Source: Bacteroidia bacterium (GTDB lineage Bacteria > Bacteroidota > Bacteroidia > JAIBAJ01). From it: DNA of 64,000 nucleotides. This document shows positions 28,215 to 36,304 of this stretch, piece after piece (the first letter of the stretch is position 1; each line of letters opens with the position of its first letter). The notes beneath the pieces are model-generated. The model was not told the DNA's origin. It did not search any database and saw only the letters and a list, made by a program, of their open reading frames with translations. The DNA lies in NCBI GenBank assembly GCA_019695265.1, contig JAIBAJ010000007.1:1-64000 (forward strand), read 5' to 3'. A program made the position numbers and the translations under genes.

Positions 28215-28216
28215 AG

Positions 28217-28540
28217 TTATTGATTTTTGTTTTGTAATTTAATTAAAAGTTGATCCAGTTCATTGAAGCGGGTTTCCCACAGTTTTCGGAATTGAGAAAG
28301 CCATTCATCTATTTCTTTCATTTTTTCTGGGTTAAGTTGGTAATGCACTTCCCTACCCGATTGCCTGGTAGTAACCAATTCGCATTCAGAAAGCACCTGC
28401 AAATGCTTGGAAACTGCCTGTCGGGAAGATGAGAAATGTTCGGCCAACGCATTGGGTGTTAATGCCTGAACCGCCAACAAGGTTAAGATGGCTCGCCGGG
28501 TTGGATCTGCAATGGCTTGGAAAACATCACGACGTATCAT
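28217..28540 (-). CDS. ArsR-family winged-helix transcriptional regulator
   Basis: 107 residues from the ATG at 28540 ([19 protein letters not shown], the usual opening of this subfamily); the longer frame to 28573 would run through the promoter. The HTH region is [20 protein letters not shown], followed by the wing [20 protein letters not shown]. There are no metal-binding Cys residues, so it belongs to the non-metal ArsR group found with AHSA1 proteins. Two copies of TGCAA-n8-TTGC(A/G) flank the -7 box upstream, which points to autorepression of the two-gene operon. Confidence 0.92.
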   Translation of the reverse strand: MIRRDVFQAIADPTRRAILTLLAVQALTPNALAEHFSSSRQAVSKHLQVLSECELVTTRQSGREVHYQLNPEKMKEIDEWLSQFRKLWETRFNELDQLLIKLQNKNQ

Positions 28541-28542
28541 TA

Positions 28543-28588
28543 TGCAATCATTTGGTTGCAAATATATATGCAACTTTTTGGTTGCGCA
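28543..28588 (-). promoter_or_regulatory. Promoter with two ArsR-type operators
   Basis: Inverted repeats TGCAATCATTTGGTTGCA (28543-28560) and TGCAACTTTTTGGTTGCG (28569-28586) lie 26 nt apart. Between and overlapping them the minus strand reads TATATTTG (28566-28559), an exact -7 box, so a dimer on either site would block RNA polymerase. Confidence 0.75.
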
Positions 28589-28637
28589 TAAAAAAATGCA
28601 ATTCTCGTCTTAACTACTTGTTTATTAAGATAATAAT

Positions 28638-29543
28638 TTAGAATTGACCCGGATGAACCAAGGCAAGTTGCCGGTTCCATTCCCGAAATTGGAGTTGAGT
28701 TCGGATAAATTGAGGCGAAAAATTCAATCCAAGCCCCAAGCTTTGTCCCGAACGATAGGGTGAAATTTCAACTCCCCAGTTGTTTCTATTGGAAATTAAA
28801 GACCCGAAAGCATATCCCAAGGCAGCACCACCCACTACATCACTCATCCAGTGAGCATTGTCGTGCACCCGGGAAAGTCCGGCCAAAGTAGCCAGGGAAT
28901 AGGCCAGTACTCCCACCCACTTTTTATGCCTGTATTCGCGTGCATAAACAGTTGCAACAGCCCAGGCCTGAATGGTATGTCCGCTAATAAAGCTGTTGTG
29001 ACTGGCATCACCTACAATCCAGTGAAAACGGTAAGGATCCATTCCGGCGGCTTCGTATGGTCTTTCGCGTTGAAACACATATTTAGGTACAAAACTTCCG
29101 GCAACTGCCAGTGCAAAAGCCTTGGTAGCAAGCATGGCAACCTTTTTGGCATGTTGGTCTTTAAAAACCAATCCCCCAATATAAGTTACTCCAATAATTC
29201 CGGCTGAATAAATTCCTCCTCCTATGGGTTCAAGACCATACTTCGAAATAGCATTGGAAACTGGACTCCGATGTGCTTGGACCCATTGGGCGATGGGTTT
29301 ATCAAAAAACATGGCCATGGCAGTAGCACTGGTAAGGGCAAAAGCAGTTCCCCATTGCTTTTCTTTCCATCGTATGGGTGCAAAGGCAATATCTTTGGCA
29401 TCGTACAAATAAGAACGAACATAGGGATAATTAATGGAAGCCCGATGTTTCTCTTTGCCTTTAAAATTGAAAAATCCCTGAGTGCATCCCGGGTTAGAAA
29501 ATCCAAGTAAAACCAATAAAAGGATGGGTCTCAATGCTGACAA
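28638..29543 (-). CDS. PAP2 family membrane-associated phosphatase
   Basis: About 301 residues if the TTG at 29543 is used; the frame is open to 29744, but those codons overlap the divergent gene. The N-terminus is LSALRPILLLVLLGFSNPGC, a signal or lipoprotein sequence. The PAP2 phosphatase motifs are present: KYVFQRERPYE (K-x6-RP), FISGHTIQAWA (SGH) and LSRVHDNAHWMSDVVGG (SR-x5-H-x3-D). The family removes phosphate from lipid or polyprenyl phosphates. Membrane helices lie around GGGIYSAGIIGVTYIGGLVF and GVLAYSLATLAGLSRVH. Close to and divergent from the Rieske-like gene. Confidence 0.85.
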   Translation of the reverse strand: MSALRPILLLVLLGFSNPGCTQGFFNFKGKEKHRASINYPYVRSYLYDAKDIAFAPIRWKEKQWGTAFALTSATAMAMFFDKPIAQWVQAHRSPVSNAISKYGLEPIGGGIYSAGIIGVTYIGGLVFKDQHAKKVAMLATKAFALAVAGSFVPKYVFQRERPYEAAGMDPYRFHWIVGDASHNSFISGHTIQAWAVATVYAREYRHKKWVGVLAYSLATLAGLSRVHDNAHWMSDVVGGAALGYAFGSLISNRNNWGVEISPYRSGQSLGLGLNFSPQFIRTQLQFREWNRQLALVHPGQF

Positions 29544-29547
29544 ACTG

Positions 29548-29555
29548 TATCTTTG
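29548..29555 (+). promoter_or_regulatory. -7 box of the Rieske-like lipoprotein gene, 5 nt from the ATG
   Basis: TATCTTTG, an exact TAnnTTTG match, then TAAAA and the ATG at 29561; a leaderless transcript is likely. Confidence 0.55.
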
Positions 29556-29560
29556 TAAAA

Positions 29561-29989
29561 ATGTGGTACAAATTAAGCGCAATAATTGGTCTGGTACTTT
29601 TATTTTTTCCATCCTGCACCAAAACTCCGCCCAATAATGGGATACCTTATGTTTATGTAAACTACGACCTCTATCTTTCCAATCCCGATAACGTGATGCT
29701 ACAAGCCCTGGGAAATTGGAAATACTTAAATAACCAGGGTTCAAGAGGATTATTAGTTTATCACAAAGATTTGGGCGAATTTATGGTGTATGACCGACAC
29801 TGCACCTACAACCCCGATGGTGATTGCGGACAGGTAAGCGTTATGAGCGATAATGTTACCTTATACGATTCTTGCTGCGGTTCCAAATTTCTAATGTACG
29901 ATGGTTCCATTGTAAATGGTCCGGCTCAATACCCTTTAAAGGCTTATATGGTTTATTATAACAACGATATATTACACATAACCAATTAA
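29561..29989 (+). CDS. Rieske-fold lipoprotein with degenerate cluster ligands
   Basis: 142 residues from the ATG at 29561: MWYKLSAIIGLVLLFFPSC, a lipoprotein signal. The mature part follows the Rieske plan: FMVYDRHCTYNPDGDCGQV where CTH is expected, then LYDSCCGSKFLMYDGSIVNG where CPCHGSRF...DG is expected, and GPAQYPLKAYMVYY. The first His is Tyr and the second ligand pair is DSCC, so a normal 2Fe-2S centre with two His ligands cannot form. Cys pairs may instead make a disulfide. The protein should be lipid-anchored in the periplasm or at the outer membrane. The function is unknown. Confidence 0.75.
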   Translation: MWYKLSAIIGLVLLFFPSCTKTPPNNGIPYVYVNYDLYLSNPDNVMLQALGNWKYLNNQGSRGLLVYHKDLGEFMVYDRHCTYNPDGDCGQVSVMSDNVTLYDSCCGSKFLMYDGSIVNGPAQYPLKAYMVYYNNDILHITN

Positions 29990-30064
29990 AAAAATTGTGC
30001 GGACGTTAAACCTTTGTAAAATAGCAGCGTCAATAGCTTAGGAAAACGTTTCCGGAGGTTCAAT

Positions 30065-30619
30065 ATGGTGGAAACCGATGATAAAGACTTGTTGGTCCAA
30101 TTTAAGGATGAGCGCACTCGCAATGCGGCGTTTTCGCTTATCATTAAAAAATACCAGCAACGCGTTTACTGGCATATCCGAAAAATGGTAATAGACCACG
30201 ATGATGCGGATGATGTTACCCAAAATACTTTTGTAAAGGTTTGGCGTAACCTGGAAAACTTCCGCGAAGATTCGCAACTCTATACCTGGATTTATCGAAT
30301 TGCCACCAACGAATGTCTGACGTTTTTGAAACAAAAAAAGGCAAGAGAAATGGTATCCTTTGATGACCTGGAATTCAAAATGGCCGAACAATTGGAAAGT
30401 GATCCATTGTTTACCGGCGATATGATTCAGAAGCGACTACAAAAGGCTATCTTAACCCTGCCCGAAAAACAACGCCTGGTATTTAACATGAAATACTTCG
30501 ATGCATTAAAATACGAAGAAATGTCTGAAATTCTGGGAACCTCGGTTGGTGCTCTGAAAGCAAGTTACCATCATGCAGTTACTAAAATTGAAGTGTACCT
30601 CAAAAACGAACAAAACTAA
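30065..30619 (+). CDS. ECF-type RNA polymerase sigma factor
   Basis: 184 residues. Region 2 runs from AFSLIIKKYQQRVYWHIRKM through DDADDVTQNTFVKVWRNL to TWIYRIATNECLTFL; region 4 is TLPEKQRLVFNMKYFDALKY then EEMSEILGTSVGALKASYHH, a clear HTH. It recruits RNA polymerase to a dedicated promoter set. It is followed 45 nt later by a membrane protein that probably acts as its anti-sigma factor, then by a Spy-like periplasmic protein, an arrangement typical of envelope-stress sigma systems. Confidence 0.94.
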   Translation: MVETDDKDLLVQFKDERTRNAAFSLIIKKYQQRVYWHIRKMVIDHDDADDVTQNTFVKVWRNLENFREDSQLYTWIYRIATNECLTFLKQKKAREMVSFDDLEFKMAEQLESDPLFTGDMIQKRLQKAILTLPEKQRLVFNMKYFDALKYEEMSEILGTSVGALKASYHHAVTKIEVYLKNEQN

Positions 30620-30664
30620 TTATCATCAAACTTACCTTAAAACATGAACTAAATTTTACCCGCC

Positions 30665-31699
30665 ATGTCTAACATTCTTGAAAATTTAACCAGTAAAAAC
30701 AATCCGTTTATAGTTCCTAAAGACTATTTCGATCGGTTGCCGGAGCGCATTATGAAGCGCATTCTGGCTGGGCATCAGGACAAAGACAGCTCAGAAATTA
30801 GTTCTATAAGCTCATTCGGGGTACCTTCCGGTTATTTTGATAAATTAGAAAATACCATACTCAAGCGGATTGCTTTAGACCAGGTTTCAATAGAAAATGA
30901 AGAAGCCTTTTTAGAATTCGCTGCCCCTACCCTCTTTTCTCAAAAAAAAACACAAGACTTCCAAGTCCCGGATAACTATTTTGAACAATTGGAGGCCTCC
31001 GTTTGGAATCGAATTCGGATCGATGGCTTAAGCGAGAAGGAATTGGATGGTAATCTGAATACTTTAAACCTACCTGCATCCATTGGAATGGAGGTGACTC
31101 CTGCTTATTTCGAAGATTTAGAGTCCAAAATTTGGTCTAAAATTACCAGTGAACAAGTAGACGAAGATTTGGAAGAATTGTTTTTTGCGGAGTCAGCACC
31201 TACCCTGCATGCCATCCCAAAAACAAATCCTTTTTCCATTCCTCCGCACTATTTTAACCAATTCGATCAAAACCTGACCCAAACCCTGGGCCATGAAAAT
31301 CCAGACACCAAAGTAATTCAACTGCCCATTGCCAAACCTAATTTGGTTATACGTTACATTGGTATCAGCATTTCTGTTGCTGCCTCCCTGGTTTTAATCG
31401 TGAGTTTAGGAAATTTCATTTTCACTAATAACTCCGATAAACCGGCGGTTGCAAGTGTTGAACCTTCTGTTTCTAACCCAAGTCCAGCCCAAAATATGCC
31501 CTTGGCCGAAGTAGTTAAAAATGAACAATCTGCCACCGTTGTAAGTTTTGACGAAGAAGATATCCTGGAAGTAGTTTCCGAAAACATCGATTTAAGCGAT
31601 CTTAACACTTTTACCATCCCTGTTGACCAACCCAGCCAGGACGAAATTATTGATTATCTGGTAGACACCGATATTGACCTACAAAGTATAGACCTGTAA
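30665..31699 (+). CDS. Predicted membrane-bound partner (anti-sigma-like) with five YFD-type repeats
   Basis: 344 residues. The N-terminal 200 residues contain five copies of a motif close to (N)PFxVPxxYFDxLxxxIxxRI: PFIVPKDYFDRLPERIMKRI, FGVPSGYFDKLENTILKRI, FQVPDNYFEQLEASVWNRI, MEVTPAYFEDLESKIWSKI and PFSIPPHYFNQFDQNLTQTL. One predicted membrane helix (YIGISISVAASLVLIVSLG) lies near 225-243, and an acidic tail follows, probably periplasmic. No zinc-binding anti-sigma domain is visible. Position directly after the ECF sigma gene suggests that it binds and sequesters the sigma factor, each repeat being a short docking peptide; this is inference. The family is widespread in Bacteroidota but uncharacterised to my knowledge. 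Confidence 0.7.
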   Translation: MSNILENLTSKNNPFIVPKDYFDRLPERIMKRILAGHQDKDSSEISSISSFGVPSGYFDKLENTILKRIALDQVSIENEEAFLEFAAPTLFSQKKTQDFQVPDNYFEQLEASVWNRIRIDGLSEKELDGNLNTLNLPASIGMEVTPAYFEDLESKIWSKITSEQVDEDLEELFFAESAPTLHAIPKTNPFSIPPHYFNQFDQNLTQTLGHENPDTKVIQLPIAKPNLVIRYIGISISVAASLVLIVSLGNFIFTNNSDKPAVASVEPSVSNPSPAQNMPLAEVVKNEQSATVVSFDEEDILEVVSENIDLSDLNTFTIPVDQPSQDEIIDYLVDTDIDLQSIDL

Positions 31700-31707
31700 A
31701 CCAAACC

Positions 31708-32202
31708 ATGAAGTTGTTAACCTATGTTCTAAAATCTGTTCTTCCAATGTTGCTGTTGGCAAGCTTGCCATTGCTTACTGCAGCACAACGTGGAGCTATT
31801 CCTAAGCCCGGAGGTGCTCAACGTACCGACGGAAGTAAGGAAGATAAGATTTTGGCCCTTAAAATGGCTTTCTTTACCCAAAAACTGGATCTTAGTCCGG
31901 ACGAAGCTCAGCGTTTTTGGCCTATTTATAACGCTTTTCAAACTGAATTAAAACAACTCCGTAAAACCCGAAAAAACCTGTTGCAAGATGTTTCTGAAAA
32001 TTACGAAAGCATGAGCGATAAGGAAATTGAAACAGCGTTAGACGACGAACTTAACCTGGCTCAAAAGGAAATTGACCTTCGAAAAAAATACCATCCTCAG
32101 TTTAAATCGGTTCTTTCCATTCGAAAAGTGGCTTTGCTTTATAAGGCCGAAGAGCAATTTAAACGACGCCTGCTCGAAGAAATTCAGAAGAAAGAGCAAT
32201 AG
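31708..32202 (+). CDS. Periplasmic Spy/CpxP-like helical protein
   Basis: 164 residues: signal peptide MKLLTYVLKSVLPMLLLASLPLLTAAQ, then a helical region with MAFFTQKLDLSPDEAQRFWP and LKQLRKTRKNLLQDV, close to the LTxxQ-containing Spy family of periplasmic chaperones and metal sensors. About 60% of residues are charged. It lies 8 nt after the preceding gene, so the sigma factor, its partner and this protein form an operon; a role as a sensor or chaperone for the envelope stress response is inferred. Repeat copy F begins 13 nt behind its stop. Confidence 0.75.
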   Translation: MKLLTYVLKSVLPMLLLASLPLLTAAQRGAIPKPGGAQRTDGSKEDKILALKMAFFTQKLDLSPDEAQRFWPIYNAFQTELKQLRKTRKNLLQDVSENYESMSDKEIETALDDELNLAQKEIDLRKKYHPQFKSVLSIRKVALLYKAEEQFKRRLLEEIQKKEQ

Positions 32203-32215
32203 TTTTTTTTTATTT

Positions 32216-32368
32216 ATTTGGCGGGTCCCATTCGCACCTTAGGCATTTAAAACTACAACCCTTTCTGCATGTGCTCATGGTCGGGCTATCGGCTGTAGTC
32301 CTCGTCGCCCTTAGCCAAAGGCTGCGGGCTCCTGTGGGCTACTTGCCTCTATCCCTACCCGACACAAC
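32216..32368 (-). repeat. Structured intergenic repeat, copy F (hybrid)
   Basis: Read on the minus strand: outer stem TCGGG...CCCGA with the type 2 block GGGTAGGGATAG, but the inner stem is type 1 (GGCAAGTAG...CTACAGCC). The apical helix is GCCCGCAGCC...GGCTAAGGGC, and the end is GTGCGAATGGGACCCGCC. It starts 13 nt after the stop of the Spy-like gene. Confidence 0.9.
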
Positions 32369-32589
32369 CCCAACCTACTTATTCTATTCCGTAGTTTTTC
32401 CGTATCCGGATTAATTTTACACAACCTAATCAATTGAAGAATGAACTATTCGAAAAACTAGAATTAGAATTATTTATTTCTAAGGGGCAATGTTTCATAG
32501 AATGTTAGTGCAGATATTGGTTTCAATTGAAAACTTCTTTTTTCAATATCAAATTGATAAAAATCATTTCAAGTAAATTTCTATTTCCT

Positions 32590-32597
32590 TACATTTG
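32590..32597 (+). promoter_or_regulatory. -7 box of the secreted protein at 32612
   Basis: TACATTTG, exact TAnnTTTG, 14 nt before the ATG. Confidence 0.6.
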
Positions 32598-32611
32598 AGA
32601 AAATTAACAGC

Positions 32612-33628
32612 ATGAAAACATTTTTACCTGCATTAATTGTTTTGATTTTAACAGTAAATAAATCCTTCGCACAAAGTAGCAATGGGAATATTTACCCTTG
32701 TGAAGTTCTTCCTCCGATATTATCGTATGCTTGTTACCAAAATTGTTGGTTAGATACACTCCATTTGGGTGGAGATACCAATCTGATAAAGCTAAGTTCA
32801 TCATGCGATTTATGGCAAATTGGAAACAATCAAAAACCCGAATTTGGCAATCCGGGGGCAGATTTTGGTATTGAAACAGATTTGGATTCTTCCTATTCAA
32901 CCGGCAATTCCTGTTCGTTTTGGATTACCCCTCCCAGTAACCCTTTTCAATGGGCTTCTACCGTCCTAATGTTTGAACACCGATATAGCACTGACAGTCT
33001 TAAGGATGGAGGTGTAATTGAGTATAGTTGCAATGGTACGGATTGGTCCAATGTCGTAAATGATAACTTTATTTCTCCTACCTTCAAATCCTACATAAAT
33101 TTCCCTTTGGTAGATGATTATGGGAACTATAATCCGGCTTCCATTCCAACCTTAGATGACCTAAATTATTCTTTTACCGGCACTTCCGATACCTGGATCT
33201 GGAGTGGCTTTGAATTTATTTGGGCATTCCCTGTAAAATCCATTCAAAATAACCAAAACGGATGTGAGTTTTCGAACATGGATTCTCTGCTATTCCGGTT
33301 CACCTTCCACTCTGACACCACCTTCGATAACAAACCGGGTTGGATGATTCGAAACATCGTAGTTGGTTCAATAGATTTAGGAAGTGGAATAAATGAATTC
33401 ACTCAAAACTCCCCTATAGTTTATCCGAATCCAACCAATGATTTGGTTTTCCTTTCAGAATCTTATCTGGGAGCTAACTTTGAAATTTTGAACTCCATGG
33501 GGCAACAAGTTAGTTCAGGCTACTACACTTCATCCGGCATTTCAACCTCCGAATTAAGTGAGGGAAACTATTGGATCAGAGGCTACCTTGGCCAAATTCC
33601 CTGGAAAACTACCTTTGTAAAGTATTGA
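32612..33628 (+). CDS. T9SS-secreted protein with MAM/CBM-like domain
   Basis: 338 residues: signal peptide MKTFLPALIVLILTVNKSFAQ, then a single domain of about 220 residues with FEHRYSTDSLKDGGVIEYSC (a carbohydrate-binding or MAM-like jelly-roll motif seen in C-terminal parts of M6 and M43 proteases) and a DSLLFRFTFHSD region. The end is a type A T9SS sorting domain (PIVYPNPTNDLVFLSES, ending WKTTFVKY). It may bind a ligand at the cell surface; no catalytic motif is visible. Confidence 0.78.
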   Translation: MKTFLPALIVLILTVNKSFAQSSNGNIYPCEVLPPILSYACYQNCWLDTLHLGGDTNLIKLSSSCDLWQIGNNQKPEFGNPGADFGIETDLDSSYSTGNSCSFWITPPSNPFQWASTVLMFEHRYSTDSLKDGGVIEYSCNGTDWSNVVNDNFISPTFKSYINFPLVDDYGNYNPASIPTLDDLNYSFTGTSDTWIWSGFEFIWAFPVKSIQNNQNGCEFSNMDSLLFRFTFHSDTTFDNKPGWMIRNIVVGSIDLGSGINEFTQNSPIVYPNPTNDLVFLSESYLGANFEILNSMGQQVSSGYYTSSGISTSELSEGNYWIRGYLGQIPWKTTFVKY

Positions 33629-33763
33629 GCAAAAAACTCCTTTTATTAGGCAAGTTTTAAATCAGGTAACCTCTTATTTCATTCTAAATTTGTAAAAGAA
33701 TAAAAAATCTAAAATTAGAATTTCATTGACCAATACCGGCTTTCTTTGCTAAAATCATCGTCT

Positions 33764-34891
33764 TTGAAATCCCTATTTTCCCTTACTTTTTTGCTGGTTT
33801 CACGACTAGCTTTTTGCCAAACAATTTTCACTTCGGAATGGCAAAAATTATTGGATTTAAATCAATTGCCCAAAGGTGTTAGCATTCAACATGCACAAAA
33901 CAACCTGGATGTTACATTTTACCAAGGTAGGTATTATGTTGCCCTACGAACTGCACCAACCCATTTTGCTTCTTCCAAAACTGAATTGTATGTGCTAAGT
34001 TCTACCGATTTTCATTCCTGGGAACTTGAAACCAAGGTCCATATGCAAGCTGATTTGCGTGAACCCCGCTTCACCGTTTTTCACGACAGCCTGTTTTTCT
34101 ACTTTTTTAAGGCCGGCTCTCATCCTCTTAAATTTGAACCTAATTCTTTATATGTTTCCACTAAATCAGGCTATCAGGATTTTACAACACCCGAAACCTG
34201 CGCACTACATGGTTTTGTTCCATGGCGAATTCGGGAAAGGCAAGATACCTTATACATGTCGGCCTATTATGGAATTGGATTGTATTCCAACCAACACCGG
34301 GCCGATTTACGATTGCTGTGGTCAACCAATGGAAAAAACTGGCAACCCATTTCAGAGAAAACCCAAGTAAAGGTAGATCATGCGGAAGAGGGTGAATTTA
34401 TATTTGATCAACAAGGTGATTTATGGTGTACCATTCGGTTGGAAAGTGTAGGTGGAATGCTGGCACATGCCAATGCCAAACAACTTGACCAATGGGAAAT
34501 AAAATCCTTACCTGAAAAATACGATTCAGCGTTGTGGTTTGAACACAAAGGAACGCTTTATTTGGTTGCCCGACGAAACATGGATGGGAAGGTAGATCAT
34601 TCACCGGCATGGTTTGGACCTAAACTTCGGAGAGCCTATAATTTAATCCGATATTCATTTACAGAAAAGAAAACGGCCTTGTTTAGACTAAATCGCACAA
34701 ATTTCAACTTGGAACATGTAATGGATTTCCCCTCTACCGGCGACAATGCCTTTCCGGGCATAGTAGCAGACGGAAAAGGCGGTTTTTACTTACTTAATTA
34801 CTCCAGCAATATACATGGAAGGTCTAAGAACTGGATTAGTGGACAACTAGGCAGAACCTATGTTTATTGGACCCGGTTGGAGATTCCATAA
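33764..34891 (+). CDS. Secreted sialidase-fold (beta-propeller) protein, function unknown
   Basis: About 375 residues from a TTG start at 33764 (MKSLFSLTFLLVSRLAFCQ, signal peptide); the TTG at 33746 is possible. The body carries Asp-box-like units such as LSSTDFHSWELE and WSTNGKNWQPI, regularly spaced as in six-bladed BNR/sialidase propellers, plus EGEFIFDQQGDLWCTIR and NAFPGIVADGKGGFYLLNYS. Hydrolase residues of true sialidases are not all recognisable, so it could be a sugar-binding or inactive propeller protein. No sorting domain is present. A bidirectional terminator follows directly. Confidence 0.7.
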   Translation: MKSLFSLTFLLVSRLAFCQTIFTSEWQKLLDLNQLPKGVSIQHAQNNLDVTFYQGRYYVALRTAPTHFASSKTELYVLSSTDFHSWELETKVHMQADLREPRFTVFHDSLFFYFFKAGSHPLKFEPNSLYVSTKSGYQDFTTPETCALHGFVPWRIRERQDTLYMSAYYGIGLYSNQHRADLRLLWSTNGKNWQPISEKTQVKVDHAEEGEFIFDQQGDLWCTIRLESVGGMLAHANAKQLDQWEIKSLPEKYDSALWFEHKGTLYLVARRNMDGKVDHSPAWFGPKLRRAYNLIRYSFTEKKTALFRLNRTNFNLEHVMDFPSTGDNAFPGIVADGKGGFYLLNYSSNIHGRSKNWISGQLGRTYVYWTRLEIP

Positions 34892-34894
34892 AAA

Positions 34895-34923
34895 AAGCCT
34901 GTGAAAATTTAAATCACAGGCTT
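34895..34923. terminator. Bidirectional terminator between convergent genes
   Basis: Stem AAGCCTGTGA (34895-34904) with TCACAGGCTT (34914-34923), A-tract on the left and T-rich on the right, serving the propeller gene and secG. Confidence 0.85.
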
Positions 34924-34944
34924 CTTAAAAATAATAAATTCAAA

Positions 34945-35310
34945 TTATTTGGCAGGTGGAGTTGCAGGTTGTGCAGGTTGTGCAGCCGGTTGAGCACCAG
35001 GAGCAGGTTGCTGAGGAGTGTTGGAAGTTGGCACAGAACCATTGTCCATCATTTGCTGCACTTCTGATTCTTTAACTTCGTTGCTTCCTCCAGAAATAAA
35101 GATATTGGCAACAATGCTCAAAACAATAATAGCAACTGCTAAACCCCAGGTCATTTTCTCTAAGAAATCCGCTGTTTGACGAGCGCCAAGAATTTGGTTG
35201 CTTGGTGTAAAATTGGAAGCCAATCCTCCGCCTTTGGAGTTTTGAACTAAAACTACTAAAATTAATAAAATAGCAGAAATTAAAATGAGAGTAAGTATTG
35301 CGTAAAACAT
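34945..35310 (-). CDS. secG: Preprotein translocase subunit SecG
   Basis: 121 residues. Residues 1-22 form the first membrane helix (FYAILTLILISAILLILVVL), then QNSKGGGLASNF, which is the SecG signature, and the second helix MTWGLAVAIIVLSIVANIF near 55-75. The C-terminal extension (QQMMDNG...) is a Pro/Gln-rich linker longer than in E. coli. SecG stimulates protein export through SecYEG in the inner membrane. It starts 2 nt after the TPR gene, at the end of an operon. Confidence 0.94.
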   Translation of the reverse strand: MFYAILTLILISAILLILVVLVQNSKGGGLASNFTPSNQILGARQTADFLEKMTWGLAVAIIVLSIVANIFISGGSNEVKESEVQQMMDNGSVPTSNTPQQPAPGAQPAAQPAQPATPPAK

Positions 35311-35312
35311 GG

Positions 35313-36293
35313 TTAATCTTTAAGTCGTTCTTTAAGTTTAGAAATTCGGGCTGCGAAGTAAGTAATTTTTTCGGGATGTTTTACACTTAATTTTTCATAA
35401 GCATGAATTGCACGCTCAAAATGCCCCTGATTTTCATAAATTTTGGCTAAAGTCTCTGTTACAAGCCCTTCCGGGAGGCTTAAACTTTTCTTGGCAGCTT
35501 CTTGTGGTTTAAAAAATTCGGTTTGTTTGGGTTTAGAAATTCGAGGTTGATCTTCCAAAAAACGTTCAATTATTCCGTTTCGTTGCAATTCATCATCGGA
35601 ATTCGGTTGTGAAGTATGAATTTCCTTGGAACTTTTTAACCAATCTGAAAAACTCATTTTTCCGGAAGATTTCGGTTCAGGAGTGGCATTGGATTTTATG
35701 GGTTCGGGACTCGAATCCAACACTGGAAGTTTCAACAATTCGGTAGTAAAATCTAATTGGGTGTATGGTTCGAAAGGAAAAGGCTCTTCGTCCGAGTTTT
35801 TAGCGGAATTTGGTTCAAAAGAAGAAGCACTATTTTCAATCGCTTCAACTACCGGAGTTGGCGTTTGATTTTCCAGGATGGCACTTGCATTTACCTCGGT
35901 CTCTTCCACTTCCCTGCTGCTTATACGAAGGGGCTCGGGCAATTCTTCAATTGGAGAGATATTGCTTGCTATTTTACCAATTGAAACAGAAGTTTCCGGA
36001 ACTAAAGCAGTTGGAATTGAAACAAGAATCTCCGAACTTAGCTCTTTTGGAGGAAGATTTTGGTTTTCTAATAAATACTGCTTTAACAAAGAACGATCGA
36101 TGGTGGCAGCTGAAGCCAATTTCAATTTGGCAGGATACCTTACATGCTTCATTTGAAGCAGGTTTTTAGCCAAAACTAGCTGAGCCGTGGCATACCAGGG
36201 ATAATGATTCACCAATTCTTCCAATGCAGGCAAACTCTCCGAATTAAGTAATCCCGGATAAATAAGTACTGATTGAAACTCTTTGCTGGTCAT
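35313..36293 (-). CDS. TPR-repeat protein of unknown function
   Basis: 326 residues. The N-terminal 80 residues are helical (ALEELVNHYPWYATAQLVLAKNLL). The middle is low-complexity acidic, Ser/Pro-rich, typical of a linker. The last 60 residues carry a TPR motif (LAKIYENQGHFERAIHAYEKLSVKHPEKITYFA). No signal peptide is seen, so it is probably cytoplasmic or peripheral. Its place between lptE and secG is conserved in Bacteroidota, suggesting a role near envelope biogenesis. Confidence 0.75.
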   Translation of the reverse strand: MTSKEFQSVLIYPGLLNSESLPALEELVNHYPWYATAQLVLAKNLLQMKHVRYPAKLKLASAATIDRSLLKQYLLENQNLPPKELSSEILVSIPTALVPETSVSIGKIASNISPIEELPEPLRISSREVEETEVNASAILENQTPTPVVEAIENSASSFEPNSAKNSDEEPFPFEPYTQLDFTTELLKLPVLDSSPEPIKSNATPEPKSSGKMSFSDWLKSSKEIHTSQPNSDDELQRNGIIERFLEDQPRISKPKQTEFFKPQEAAKKSLSLPEGLVTETLAKIYENQGHFERAIHAYEKLSVKHPEKITYFAARISKLKERLKD

Positions 36294-36304
36294 TTGTTTA
36301 ATTA

